From JBLNBU01 sp050260215 (GTDB lineage Bacteria; Pseudomonadota; Alphaproteobacteria; Rhodospirillales; Magnetospirillaceae), in the NCBI GenBank assembly GCA_050260215.1, contig JBLNBU010000012.1:1-17338 (forward strand): a stretch of 17,338 bases of DNA, read 5' to 3'. Shown here one piece after another: positions 7,236 through 14,571 of this stretch. The position numbers and the translations under genes are program-made. The notes under the pieces were generated by a model. It was not told the DNA's origin. It searched no databases and worked only from the letters and a program-made list of their open reading frames with translations. Positions within the stretch are counted from its first letter, which is position 1. Each line of letters begins with the position of its first letter.

Positions 7236-8837
7236 ATGACCTCGGACCCTGCCACCCCCATCGATTTCGCCGCGCTCGCCCGCGCCGAGCTGGTCGACGA
7301 CGGCGGACGCGCGGTCGACGGGCTGTTGTGCGTGACCGCCGATGTCGCCCACGCGGTGGCCGAGGCGGTGCGCCAGGGCTATGCGGTGATGCCGGCGGGC
7401 GGGTTGACCAGCGCCATCGGTTCGTTCGACTGGAAGCGCGACAAGTTGGACCCCGCCTTCAAGGACGTGGTGGCGATCCGGCCCAAGGGCGCCCTGGCGG
7501 CCGAGGTGGTCGACCCGGCGACGCCATTGGCGGCGCTGAAGACCAACCAGGTCGCCATCGACGCGGCACGCGGCATCGTCGCCGCCGGCGCCGGGTTGAC
7601 CTTCTCGCAGGTTGACGCGGCGCTCGCCGACCAGGTCGGCCCCACCGCCAAGATCTTGGTCGACCTGACCAGCATCGGCTCGGCCTTCGTCGGCGGCGTG
7701 GTCGCCACCGGCGGCATGGGGCCGCTGCGGCTGCGCCCGTCGGCGACGCTGGAGGCCGTGTGCCTGGCCGACGGCGGCGCCCCGCGCACCGTCACCGGCG
7801 CCGACCTCGACCAGGTCGAGGGCATGCAGGGCTGGACCGGCATGGTCACCGCCGCGGCCTTCCGCTTGTGCCACGTGCCGGCCGGCGAGTTCGGCCTGGT
7901 GCTGCCGGTGCAGGGCAGCGACGTCGACGCGGTCGCCGGCCTGCTGGCCTATCTGGCCCGCTGGTGCAAGGTCGAGCTGCCCGCAGCCGGCGGCGCCATC
8001 GAAGGCGACATCGTGCTCAACGGCATCGAGCTGGTCAGCCGCGATTCGCTCGAGGCATTCGTCGAGCATGCGGGCGAGCCGGCGCGCACCAAGGCGCAAG
8101 GCCTGCTGCAATCGTGCGAGTATGCCGGCGCCGACATGCTGGCCTGCCTGACCGGCTGGTCCGAACAGTCGGTGGACGACGTGCTGTACGGCCTGCTGGA
8201 CCCCGAGACCGAGACCATCGGCGGCATCATGATCGACTTCGGCGTCGGCTTCTCGTCGGGCGCCGAGATGGAGACCTTTCGCGCCATCCGCGAGGGTGCC
8301 CCCGACCTGGCCCGCACCAAGGCCCGCGTGCGCACCCCCGGCCAGCTGGCACCTTGGACGACCTCGACCGACGTCAACCTGGCGGCGCCGGCCGACACCG
8401 CCGCCATTTCCGACGTGCTGGCGGCCTACGGCGACTACCGCTCGGCCATCCGCGCCCTGGGCCGCGAGCTGGGCGATGCGGTGACCGTCGAACTGGCCGC
8501 CTACGGCCACCTGTCGCCCAACGGCATCGACCCCCACCACCGGGTCACCCTGTTTGCCGCCGAGGGCTCGGAAGCCGCCCTGGCCGGCGCCCGCCAGGCG
8601 GTGGCCGCCAACAAGCGCACCCTGATCCGCGACCTGCTGCACGTGGCCGAGCGCCACGGCGCCGAGATCACCGGCGGCGAGAAGGGCGTGCCGTCCCTGG
8701 TCGAAATCGCCCGGGCCGCCGGCGGCGAATCCCGCCTGCCCGACGCGTTGAAGACCCGCCTGCGCCGCGCCCGCGAAGCGGTCTCGGCCGCCCCGGCGGC
8801 GTTCAGCTTCCGGGCGCCCGAGGAGTTGCGGGACTGA
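7236..8837 (+). CDS. GlcD-like FAD-binding oxidoreductase
   Basis: The protein has 533 aa, somewhat longer than typical GlcD/D-lactate dehydrogenase proteins, and has no signal peptide. The N-terminal half is a PCMH-type FAD-binding domain. GYAVMPAGGLTSAIGSF (48-64) corresponds to the pyrophosphate-binding 'GggTs..G' loop, AGAGLTFSQVDAAL (117-130) to the next conserved segment, and SIGSAFVGGVVATGGMGPLR (146-165) to the flavin-contact region. In the C-terminal half YGHLSPNGIDPHH (423-435) aligns with the 'HxGDGNxH' metal/substrate site of FAD-linked oxidases, but the GDGN core is not preserved. A 2-hydroxy acid is the likely substrate class by family; the exact substrate is unknown. The start ATG has no obvious ribosome binding site. 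The gene follows DUF445 in the same direction after 80 bases. Confidence 0.8.
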   Translation: MTSDPATPIDFAALARAELVDDGGRAVDGLLCVTADVAHAVAEAVRQGYAVMPAGGLTSAIGSFDWKRDKLDPAFKDVVAIRPKGALAAEVVDPATPLAALKTNQVAIDAARGIVAAGAGLTFSQVDAALADQVGPTAKILVDLTSIGSAFVGGVVATGGMGPLRLRPSATLEAVCLADGGAPRTVTGADLDQVEGMQGWTGMVTAAAFRLCHVPAGEFGLVLPVQGSDVDAVAGLLAYLARWCKVELPAAGGAIEGDIVLNGIELVSRDSLEAFVEHAGEPARTKAQGLLQSCEYAGADMLACLTGWSEQSVDDVLYGLLDPETETIGGIMIDFGVGFSSGAEMETFRAIREGAPDLARTKARVRTPGQLAPWTTSTDVNLAAPADTAAISDVLAAYGDYRSAIRALGRELGDAVTVELAAYGHLSPNGIDPHHRVTLFAAEGSEAALAGARQAVAANKRTLIRDLLHVAERHGAEITGGEKGVPSLVEIARAAGGESRLPDALKTRLRRAREAVSAAPAAFSFRAPEELRD

Positions 8838-8851
8838 TCGTCGGCTGAGGA

Positions 8852-8865
8852 GGGCCGCAAGGCCC
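8852..8865. terminator. short GC hairpin between convergent genes
   Basis: GGGCC and GGCCC form a 5-bp stem closed by a GCAA tetraloop, 15 bases after the oxidoreductase stop and before the stop of the convergent diguanylate cyclase gene. GNRA-type loops stabilise such hairpins, but there is no T run, so its terminator role is tentative. Confidence 0.35.
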
Positions 8866-8886
8866 GTCTCGAAGGATGGCTTCCCC

Positions 8887-10197
8887 CTACTCCTCCTCCG
8901 CGACCTTCCACATGCGGTCGGGATACAGGCAGGCGAAGGTGCCGCCCTGGCGCTTGGCCAGGTACATGGCCTTGTCGGCCAGGTCCATCAGCTCGACCGA
9001 GGAATAGGCGTCGTCGGGGAACAGGGCGATGCCGAGACTGGCGTCGACGCTGTGGTTGACGCCGTCGATGATCTCGGGCGCGGCGACTGCGGCCATGATC
9101 TTGGCCGCCAGCATGCGAACCTCCTTCTCGCCCGAGATCTCTTCGAGCACGGCAACGAACTCGTCGCCGCCGATGCGGGCCACCGTGTCGGTCTTGCGCA
9201 GCACCGAGCGCAGGCGCATGCCGATGCCCATCAGGACCCGGTCGCCGACCGCGTGGCCGTAGGTGTCGTTGATGGGCTTGAAGCGGTTGAGGTCGATGAA
9301 CATCAGCGCCAGGCGCTGGTGGTGGCGGACTGCGCGGTTGATGGCCTCTTCCAGCCGGTCGGCGAACAGGAAGCGGTTGGGCAGGCCGGTCAGGTGGTCG
9401 TGGTGGGCCAGATGGCGGATCTTCTCCTCGGCCCGCTTGCGCGCGGTGATGTCGCGCACGACGCTGGTATAGGCCACCGTGTCGCCGTGCTGCATTTCGC
9501 TGACGGTGATTTCCATGGGAAAGACGCCGCCGTCCTTGCGCTTGCCCATGACCTCGTCGGCAAGGGCGGCGATCTGGGCCAGTTCCATGCCTTCGGGCCC
9601 CTCGATCTGCTGGGAGATGGGCTCCGGGATCAGTTCGCGGATGCTCCGCCCGATGACCTCGTCGGCGCTGAAGTGGAAGATGCGCTCGGCCGCCGGGTTG
9701 AAGCTTTGCACCCGGCCGCGGTGGTCGACGGTGACGATGCCGTCGGCGACGGTGTTGATGATGCCTTCCAGCCACTGCTCGCGCGAGCGCAGCGCCCGGG
9801 CCGACTTCAGGTGCTCGCCGATGTCGCGGGCCTCGATGATGTAGATGCCCTGGCCGGCGTCCATGGGATTGACCCACATCTCGGCCTCGATCTCGGTGCC
9901 GTCGCGACGCAGCAGCTTGATGGGGATCATCGTCTCCTCGGCCAGCACGTCGAGGCCGAGAGAGGCCAGTTCCGCATAGTCGTGGTGGAAGATGTCGCGC
10001 ACCTCGCGCCCGATCAGGTCGGCGGGGCGGTCGAAGCCCAGCCAATGCAGGCCGGCGGTGTTGACGAAGCCGATGCGGCCGCGAGCAGCCAGCACGATCA
10101 GGTTCTGAACCCGCTCCAGCACGTCGAAGCGGATTTCCCAGCCTTCGTCGGCGGCGACGCCGAGGAAGCGGCATTCGTGCTCGAAACGCGCTGTCAT
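8887..10197 (-). CDS. PAS-PAS-GGDEF diguanylate cyclase
   Basis: The protein has 436 aa with no membrane segments, so it is a cytosolic sensor enzyme making cyclic di-GMP from two GTP. PAS domain 1 lies at about residues 28-130. PAS domain 2 lies at about 140-252 (NTVADGIVTVDHRGRVQSFN start, VVRDITARKRAE end). The GGDEF domain at about 255-425 begins with the usual HLAHHDHLTGLPNR. The active-site GGDEF is intact at 343-347, and an RKTD inhibitory-site motif lies at 334-337, exactly five residues before it, so product inhibition is expected. No EAL domain follows. The PAS ligand cannot be told from sequence; the alanine- and histidine-rich context shows no obvious haem or flavin signature. The start ATG 10197 has only a GGGCGG tract upstream. 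Confidence 0.93.
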   Translation of the reverse strand: MTARFEHECRFLGVAADEGWEIRFDVLERVQNLIVLAARGRIGFVNTAGLHWLGFDRPADLIGREVRDIFHHDYAELASLGLDVLAEETMIPIKLLRRDGTEIEAEMWVNPMDAGQGIYIIEARDIGEHLKSARALRSREQWLEGIINTVADGIVTVDHRGRVQSFNPAAERIFHFSADEVIGRSIRELIPEPISQQIEGPEGMELAQIAALADEVMGKRKDGGVFPMEITVSEMQHGDTVAYTSVVRDITARKRAEEKIRHLAHHDHLTGLPNRFLFADRLEEAINRAVRHHQRLALMFIDLNRFKPINDTYGHAVGDRVLMGIGMRLRSVLRKTDTVARIGGDEFVAVLEEISGEKEVRMLAAKIMAAVAAPEIIDGVNHSVDASLGIALFPDDAYSSVELMDLADKAMYLAKRQGGTFACLYPDRMWKVAEEE

Positions 10198-10276
10198 CCG
10201 CCCGCGACTTGCCTATGAACCCTGGACAAGTCTACATCCGCCGATGGCAAGGCGCCAGCCCGCAGGCGGCATGGGC

Positions 10277-10315
10277 AAAAGGAGCTACGGGCGGAGGCGG
10301 GGGCCTGCCGCCCGT
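10277..10315 (-). terminator. rho-independent terminator after the DUF2795 gene
   Basis: Read leftward, the arms at 10315-10308 and 10294-10287 (ACGGGCGG / CCGCCCGT) form a perfect 8-bp stem. An inner 4-bp AGGC/GCCT stem with a CCCC loop continues it after one bulged base. A TTTT run (10280-10277) follows six bases later. The position 11 bases after the stop fits termination of the DUF2795 transcript. Confidence 0.6.
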
Positions 10316-10325
10316 CAGCCGGCCG

Positions 10326-10526
10326 TCAGTGGCTCTGGCCCACGCCCTTGAACACATCGGCCATGCTGGTGTACTCGGCGTCGGGCATCTGCTTGATGGC
10401 CTCGACGACCTCGTTGTCGGCATTGTTCTTCTGGGCGTAGTCGACCAGCTGCTGCTTGTTGGCGGGAAAATCGATGCCGCTCAGCACCTGGGCGATGGTC
10501 GCGGTGGAATGGCTGGCGAGAGGCAT
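10326..10526 (-). CDS. DUF2795 family small protein
   Basis: The protein has 66 aa and matches the small DUF2795 family: IAQVLSGIDFPANKQQLVDY (11-30), then AQKNNADNEVVEAIKQMPDA and the EYTSMADVFKGVG end. The pattern is 'L.G.dfPa.k..Lv..A..n.a...v...l..lPd.eY....dV'. The family has no established biochemical role; members are small helical proteins. An excellent ribosome site (GGAGGA, 10539-10534, seven bases from the ATG) fixes the start, so longer in-frame versions are unlikely. It lies 130 bases downstream of the DsrC-like gene on the same strand and is followed by a good terminator. It could be co-transcribed with that gene, or expressed alone. Confidence 0.85.
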   Translation of the reverse strand: MPLASHSTATIAQVLSGIDFPANKQQLVDYAQKNNADNEVVEAIKQMPDAEYTSMADVFKGVGQSH

Positions 10527-10656
10527 GGGGACATCCTCCGTGGTTGCCTTGCGGTCGGACGGCCGGGACTTCCGGTCGTTCCGCACTCCCAGCCAACGCG
10601 CCCAGCCACGGTTGGTTCCGCCGCCAGGGACGTCCCATGCCCCATGTTGCGCCCGC

Positions 10657-10971
10657 CTAGCCCGTACTCCACGCCCGCGGGCGCTTCATGCCGGCAATCT
10701 TGCAGGCCTGCTGGACGTAGCCGTAGGGAAACAGCTCGAACAGCTTGTTGCGGCCGCCGCCCACGGTTTCGGCCAGGTGGCGCATGACGTGGCGGGCGTC
10801 GGGCGCGACCTGGTGTTCGTCGAGCCAGGCACGCATGAAGCGCAGCGCCTGCCAGTGCTCGTCGGTCAGCACCAGCTTCTCGCGGCCGGCCAGTTCCCGG
10901 GCCACCTCCTCGGTCCACTCGCCCGGATCGACAAGATATCCGTCGGCATCGGTCTGGAAAGATGTCGCCAT
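10657..10971 (-). CDS. DsrC/TusE-family sulfur-relay-like protein lacking the C-terminal cysteine
   Basis: The protein has 104 aa, typical for DsrC/TusE. Family hallmarks are DGYLVDPGEWTEEVAREL (10-27), LTDEHWQALRFMRAWLDEH (35-53), the FELFPYG tract (78-84) and QQACKIAGMKRPR near the C-terminus. In DsrC, two C-terminal cysteines carry sulfur: a penultimate one in the flexible arm and one about ten residues earlier. Here the earlier cysteine is kept (Cys90), but the arm ends RPRAWSTG with no cysteine, so normal persulfide relay to DsrEFH/TusBCD or trisulfide chemistry is not expected. A regulatory or non-catalytic paralogue role is inferred. The ATG at 10971 is preceded by GGGAGAAG. The gene is divergent from regB across a region holding an FNR-type site. 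Confidence 0.88.
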   Translation of the reverse strand: MATSFQTDADGYLVDPGEWTEEVARELAGREKLVLTDEHWQALRFMRAWLDEHQVAPDARHVMRHLAETVGGGRNKLFELFPYGYVQQACKIAGMKRPRAWSTG

Positions 10972-11038
10972 GGGTGTCTTCTCCCAACCGTGACCCCAGT
11001 CCCTGATACATCGTGACAAGGACAGGCGCGCGACAGCG

Positions 11039-11052
11039 TTGACGGACGTCAA
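11039..11052. promoter_or_regulatory. FNR/FixK-type palindromic operator between dsrC-like and regB
   Basis: TTGACGGACGTCAA is a perfect TTGAC-N4-GTCAA dyad. FNR-family activators bind TTGAT-N4-ATCAA and close variants. Its centre (11045.5) is 74.5 bases from the DsrC-like ATG at 10971 and 41.5 bases upstream of the regB ATG at 11087. Activation from -41.5 would allow a roughly 33-base leader for the leftward gene, or near-leaderless transcription of regB. The TTG at 11039 could also be an in-frame alternative regB start, so repression by overlap is another possibility. Confidence 0.5.
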
Positions 11053-11086
11053 GGTATGCCCCCCGTCCATGCGGCATGGTCCGACC

Positions 11087-12388
11087 ATGACGGCCGACGC
11101 TCATGCCGAACGGGTGCCGGGACCGGCGGGTCTGGAGGAGCATCCCCACCTCCAGACCCGGCTGGGCACCCTGGTGCTGATCCGCTGGCTCGCCATTGCC
11201 GGGCAACTTGCAACCATCGTCGCCGTGGAAATTGCCATCGGCGACCTTCCGCTTGCCCCGGTGCTGGGCACGGTGGCGGCTTCGGCGGCGCTGAACCTGG
11301 GGCTGACCGCGGCGCGTCGCCGGGTCGGCCGCATCGACGAGCGCTCGGCCGCCTGGCACCTGGCCTTCGACCTGGCCCAGCTGGGGGTTCTGATCGGGCT
11401 GACCGGCGGGCTGTCCAATCCGTTCTCGCTGTTCCTGCTCGCCCCGGTGACGGTGGCGGCGGCCACCCTGTCGGCACGCCCCACCGCGCTGCTGGCCGGC
11501 GGCGCCATGGCGGCGGCGACCCTGATCGGCCAGTGGCACCTGCCGCTGCCCTGGCCCGACGGCCCGCTGGAACTGCCGGTGCTGTACCGGGTCGGCGTCT
11601 GGGCGGCGCTGCTGTTGGGCGTGGTGTCGGTGGCCTTCTTCACCTGGCGCATGGCCGCCGAGGCGCGCCGCATCGCCGCCGCCTATTCCGCCAGCCGGGT
11701 CGCCCTGGCCCAGGAGGCGCGCATGGCCGAAGTGGGCGCCCTGGCCGCCGCGGTGGCCCACGAACTGAACACGCCGCTGGCCACCGTGCACCTGGTGGCG
11801 CGCGAACTGTCCGAGGAAGTGGGCCCCGAAAGCCCGCTGCAGCCCGAGCTGCGCACCCTGATCGGCCAGGCCGAACGCTGCCGCGACACCCTGGCACGGC
11901 TGACCCGGGCGCGCGGGCGCGACGCTGCGGTGGGCGGCGAGCGCGTCGCCTTCCCCGCCCTGGTCGAGCTGGTCGCCGAACCCCACATCGACGGCGCCGC
12001 CGCCCAGGTGATCTTCGACCATGCCGGCGACCGTCCGGTGCCGTGGGTCGAGCGCAGCCCCGAAATCCTGCATGGGATAGGCAACTTCATCCAGAACGCG
12101 GTACAGTTCGCCACCGCGCGGGTGGCGGTCGAGACGTGGTGGGACGGCGACGGCATGGGCGTGCGCGTCGCCGACGACGGCCCCGGCATCCCGCCGCACG
12201 TGCTGGAACGCCTGGGCGAGCCCTATCTGTCGACGCGCGACGGCGACGGCTCGCATCTGGGGCTGGGGGTGTTCATCGCCACCACCCTGCTGGAACGCAC
12301 CGGAGCCAACGTGTCCTTCGCCAACAACGGCCAGGGGGCGGTGGTGACGGTGCGGTGGAAAGGACCAACCGAGGAGAGAGAAGCGTGA
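11087..12388 (+). CDS. regB: RegB/PrrB/ActS-type redox sensor histidine kinase
   Basis: The protein has 433 aa. Several hydrophobic helices occupy about residues 25-187, and the quinone-contact heptapeptide GGxxNPF is present as GGLSNPF (107-113). The dimerisation/phosphotransfer box AVAHELNTPLAT places the phospho-accepting His at 225. The redox-active cysteine of RegB is found 40 residues later as Cys265 in QAERCRDTL. Those numbers coincide with those described for the Rhodobacter protein. The ATPase domain shows the N box (IGNFIQNAVQFA, 331-342) and DDGPGI (363-368), then GLGVFIA. One variation is HELN where RegB normally has HELG. RegB autophosphorylates under reducing conditions and passes phosphate to RegA. 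A TTG 16 codons upstream is an alternative start. The stop overlaps the regA start. Confidence 0.93.
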   Translation: MTADAHAERVPGPAGLEEHPHLQTRLGTLVLIRWLAIAGQLATIVAVEIAIGDLPLAPVLGTVAASAALNLGLTAARRRVGRIDERSAAWHLAFDLAQLGVLIGLTGGLSNPFSLFLLAPVTVAAATLSARPTALLAGGAMAAATLIGQWHLPLPWPDGPLELPVLYRVGVWAALLLGVVSVAFFTWRMAAEARRIAAAYSASRVALAQEARMAEVGALAAAVAHELNTPLATVHLVARELSEEVGPESPLQPELRTLIGQAERCRDTLARLTRARGRDAAVGGERVAFPALVELVAEPHIDGAAAQVIFDHAGDRPVPWVERSPEILHGIGNFIQNAVQFATARVAVETWWDGDGMGVRVADDGPGIPPHVLERLGEPYLSTRDGDGSHLGLGVFIATTLLERTGANVSFANNGQGAVVTVRWKGPTEEREA

Positions 12389-12933
12389 GCGCGTTCCTGT
12401 CCCTGCCCGCCGACGAGCGGACGCTGCTGGTGGTCGACGACGACGATCCCTTCCGCACCAGCCTGGCGCGCGCCATGGAACGCCGCGGCTTCATCGTCCG
12501 CGGCGCCGCCTCGTTCGCCGAGGCGGTGGCCGCCGTCAAGGCCGATGCGCCGGCCTATGCGGTGGTCGACCTGCGCCTGGGCGACGGCAACGGACTGGAA
12601 CTGGTCTCGGCCTTGCGTGCCCTTTCGGCCGACCTGCGCATCGTCATGCTGACCGGATACGGCAACATCGCCTCGGCGGTGTCGGCGGTGAAGGCCGGCG
12701 CCATCGACTACCTGCCCAAGCCGGTCGAGGCCGACCGGCTGAAGGCCGTGCTGGTGGGCGAGGACTTGCCGGTGGAAGCCCCGGCGGCGCCGATGACGCC
12801 TGAGCGCGTGCGCTGGGAACACATCCAGCGGGTGTTCGAGGAATGCGGCCGCAACGTCTCGGAAACCGCCCGGCGACTGAGGATGCATCGTCGCACCCTG
12901 CAGCGCATCCTGGGCAAGCACGCGCCGCCCTGA
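12385..12933 (+). CDS. regA: RegA/PrrA/ActR-type response regulator
   Basis: The protein has 182 aa, the normal RegA length. The receiver covers about residues 12-125, with acidic residues Asp18-Asp19, phospho-acceptor Asp62 in VVDLRLGDGNGLEL, Thr90 and Lys112 (LTGYGNIASAVSAVKAGAID is close to the near-invariant RegA segment). After a proline-rich linker (about 130-139), a Fis-type helix-turn-helix spans about 142-178 (RWEHIQRVFEECGRNVSETA, then RRLRMHRRTLQRIL). RegA controls photosynthesis, respiration, carbon and nitrogen fixation genes in Proteobacteria; the regulon here cannot be seen. Translation starts at GTG 12385, which overlaps the regB stop (GTGA), with GGAGAG upstream, so the pair is translationally coupled. 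Confidence 0.95.
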   Translation: MSAFLSLPADERTLLVVDDDDPFRTSLARAMERRGFIVRGAASFAEAVAAVKADAPAYAVVDLRLGDGNGLELVSALRALSADLRIVMLTGYGNIASAVSAVKAGAIDYLPKPVEADRLKAVLVGEDLPVEAPAAPMTPERVRWEHIQRVFEECGRNVSETARRLRMHRRTLQRILGKHAPP

Positions 12934-12944
12934 AAGATGCTCTT

Positions 12945-12977
12945 CGTCATGGCCCCCGGGTCGAGCCCGGGGGTGAC
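12945..12977. repeat. intergenic CCCGGG palindrome, copy 1 (between regA and pyrE)
   Basis: CCCCCGGG and CCCGGGGG (12953-12960 and 12966-12973) form an 8-bp perfect stem around TCGAG, flanked by CGTCATGG and TGAC. The reverse complement, beginning GTCACCCCCGGGCT, matches the element at 14572. It lies between convergent genes and could work as a bidirectional terminator, though no T run follows. Confidence 0.6.
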
Positions 12978-12992
12978 CAACGGAATCGGCGA

Positions 12993-13685
12993 TCAGGCGT
13001 TCCGGCCGCCGTGCAGGGACGACCACTGGACGGGGTCGTGCAGGAACGAGCGGACCTCGTCGATGGTGCGCTTGTCGAACTGGCCTTCCTGCTCGGCCAC
13101 TTCCAGCACGTCCCACCAGTTGGCGAGATAGGACAGGTCGACGCCGATCTCGTTGAGGCTTTTGAGCGCGCCGGGGAACACCCCGTAGAAGAACACCACG
13201 AAGGAATGGTCGATCAGGCCGCCGGCCTGGCGGATGGCGTTGACGAAGTTGACCTTCGAGGCGCCGTCCGAGGCCAAGTCCTCGACCAGCACCACGCGCG
13301 AGCCTTCCTTGAAGTCGCCTTCGATCTGGGCGTTGCGGCCGAAGCCCTTGGGCTTCTTGCGCACGTACAGCATGGGCAGCATCATCCGGTCCGAGATCCA
13401 CGCGGCATAGGGAATGCCCGCCGTCTCGCCGCCGGCGATGGCGTCGACCGATTCGTAGCCGACCTCGCGCAGCAAGGTGGCGGTCGCCAGCTCGCAGATC
13501 TTGGCCCGCGCCCGCGGGAACGAGATGACCTTGCGGCAGTCCACGTAGACCGGGCTGGCCCAGCCCGAGGTCAGGATGTAGGGCTCCTCGGGGCGGAAGT
13601 TGACCGCCTTGATCTCCAGCAGGATGCGCGCCGTGGTCAGCGCCGCCTTCTTCTGCTCGGGGGTACGGGAAACCGGTTTAGCCAT
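12993..13685 (-). CDS. pyrE: orotate phosphoribosyltransferase
   Basis: The protein has 230 aa and catalyses orotate + PRPP to orotidine 5'-phosphate, the fifth step of pyrimidine synthesis. The key sequence evidence is the substrate region with RPEEPYILTSGWASPVYVDC (31-50), GGETAGIPYAAWISDR (85-100), the flexible catalytic loop YVRKKPKGFGRNAQIEG (107-123), and the PRPP-binding loop VVLVEDLASDGASK (131-144), where the usual EDV(I/V)(S/T)TG is EDLASDG. It resembles the longer alphaproteobacterial PyrE branch with a C-terminal extension rather than the E. coli form. The ATG at 13685 has an AGAGGG ribosome site. It diverges from the crotonase gene across 91 bases. Confidence 0.92.
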   Translation of the reverse strand: MAKPVSRTPEQKKAALTTARILLEIKAVNFRPEEPYILTSGWASPVYVDCRKVISFPRARAKICELATATLLREVGYESVDAIAGGETAGIPYAAWISDRMMLPMLYVRKKPKGFGRNAQIEGDFKEGSRVVLVEDLASDGASKVNFVNAIRQAGGLIDHSFVVFFYGVFPGALKSLNEIGVDLSYLANWWDVLEVAEQEGQFDKRTIDEVRSFLHDPVQWSSLHGGRNA

Positions 13686-13710
13686 GTCGAGCCCTCTGCC
13701 TGGTGACGCC

Positions 13711-13739
13711 TTGCCGCACCCGGGCGGTATAGGCACAAT
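13711..13739 (+). promoter_or_regulatory. candidate sigma-70-type promoter for the crotonase gene
   Basis: TTGCCG (13711-13716) and CACAAT (13734-13739) are separated by 17 bases in the divergent region. Start of transcription near 13746 would give about a 30-base leader before the ATG at 13777, which is preceded by a GGGGTGA ribosome site. Confidence 0.35.
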
Positions 13740-13776
13740 CGCGCCGTCCTGCAAGAAGACAACAATCGGGGTGAAG

Positions 13777-14556
13777 ATGTCCCAGGTGATCGAACTGCTG
13801 CGCGACGGGTCGGTGGCGACGGTGGTGTTGAACCGGCCCGACCGCATGAACGCTTTGAACCTGCCCATGTGGCAGGCCTTGGCCGAGACCTTCGAGGCGC
13901 TGGCCGCCGACGACACGGTGGGCGCGGTGGTGCTGCGCGGAGCCGGCACCAAGGCCTTCGCCCCCGGTGCCGACATCGACGAGTTCGACACCCTGCGCGC
14001 CACCCCGGCCCAGGCGAAATCCTATGACGCCGCCATGCGCCGGGCGCTGGACGCGGTGAAGCGCTGCCCGCAGCCGGTGGTGGCGCTGATCTTCGGGCCG
14101 TGCGTCGGCGGTGGCCTGGAACTGGCCTGCTGCTGCGACATGCGCGTCTCGGCCAAGTCGGGCCGCTTCGGCGTGCCCATCGGCAAGATCTCGGTGGTGA
14201 TGGCCTATCCCGAGCTGGCGACCATCCGCCGCATCGTCGGCCCCGCGGTGGCGGCCGAGATCCTGCTGGAAGCCCGCGTCTTCGACGCCGACGAGGCCCT
14301 GGCCAAGCGCCTGGTAAACCGGGTGGTCGCCGACGAGGAGGCCGAAACCGAGGCCTACGCCGCCGCGCGGCGCATGGCCGCCAACGCCCCCCTGGTCAAC
14401 CGCTGGCACAAGCGCTTCCTCGCCCGCCTCGACGACGCAGCACCGGTCACCGAGGCCGAACTGGACGAGTGCTACCGCTTCCTCGAGACCGAGGACTACG
14501 CCGAGGGCCTGGCCTCGTTCCGCGAGAAGCGCAAGCCGGCGTTCAAGTGCCGGTAA
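13777..14556 (+). CDS. enoyl-CoA hydratase/isomerase (crotonase) family protein
   Basis: The protein has 259 aa, the usual crotonase length. The oxyanion-hole segment is FAPGADIDEF (61-70), the second is GPCVGGGLELACCCD (107-121), and the C-terminal PLVNRWHKRF and FREKRKPAF parts complete the fold. In bona fide hydratases two glutamates hold the catalytic water. The first corresponds to Glu115 here and is kept. The second, normally in FGQPE, is replaced in FGVPI by Ile135. Classical syn-hydration of 2-enoyl-CoA is therefore doubtful, and another crotonase-type reaction on a CoA thioester is likely. The ATG follows a GGGGTGA tract. It is divergent from pyrE and convergent with the TPR cyclase gene. 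Confidence 0.9.
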   Translation: MSQVIELLRDGSVATVVLNRPDRMNALNLPMWQALAETFEALAADDTVGAVVLRGAGTKAFAPGADIDEFDTLRATPAQAKSYDAAMRRALDAVKRCPQPVVALIFGPCVGGGLELACCCDMRVSAKSGRFGVPIGKISVVMAYPELATIRRIVGPAVAAEILLEARVFDADEALAKRLVNRVVADEEAETEAYAAARRMAANAPLVNRWHKRFLARLDDAAPVTEAELDECYRFLETEDYAEGLASFREKRKPAFKCR

Positions 14557-14571
14557 CGCGGCAGCTTCTGC

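Noticed and set aside
10556..10582. Imperfect GC-rich hairpin between the DsrC-like and DUF2795 genes.
   Set aside because: Mismatched stem and no T run. I could not support a terminator call.
10657..10700. Possible frameshift removing a C-terminal cysteine from the DsrC-like protein.
   Set aside because: The nucleotide sequence near the stop shows no obvious alternative frame coding for a GC(V) end, so I treat the tail as genuine.
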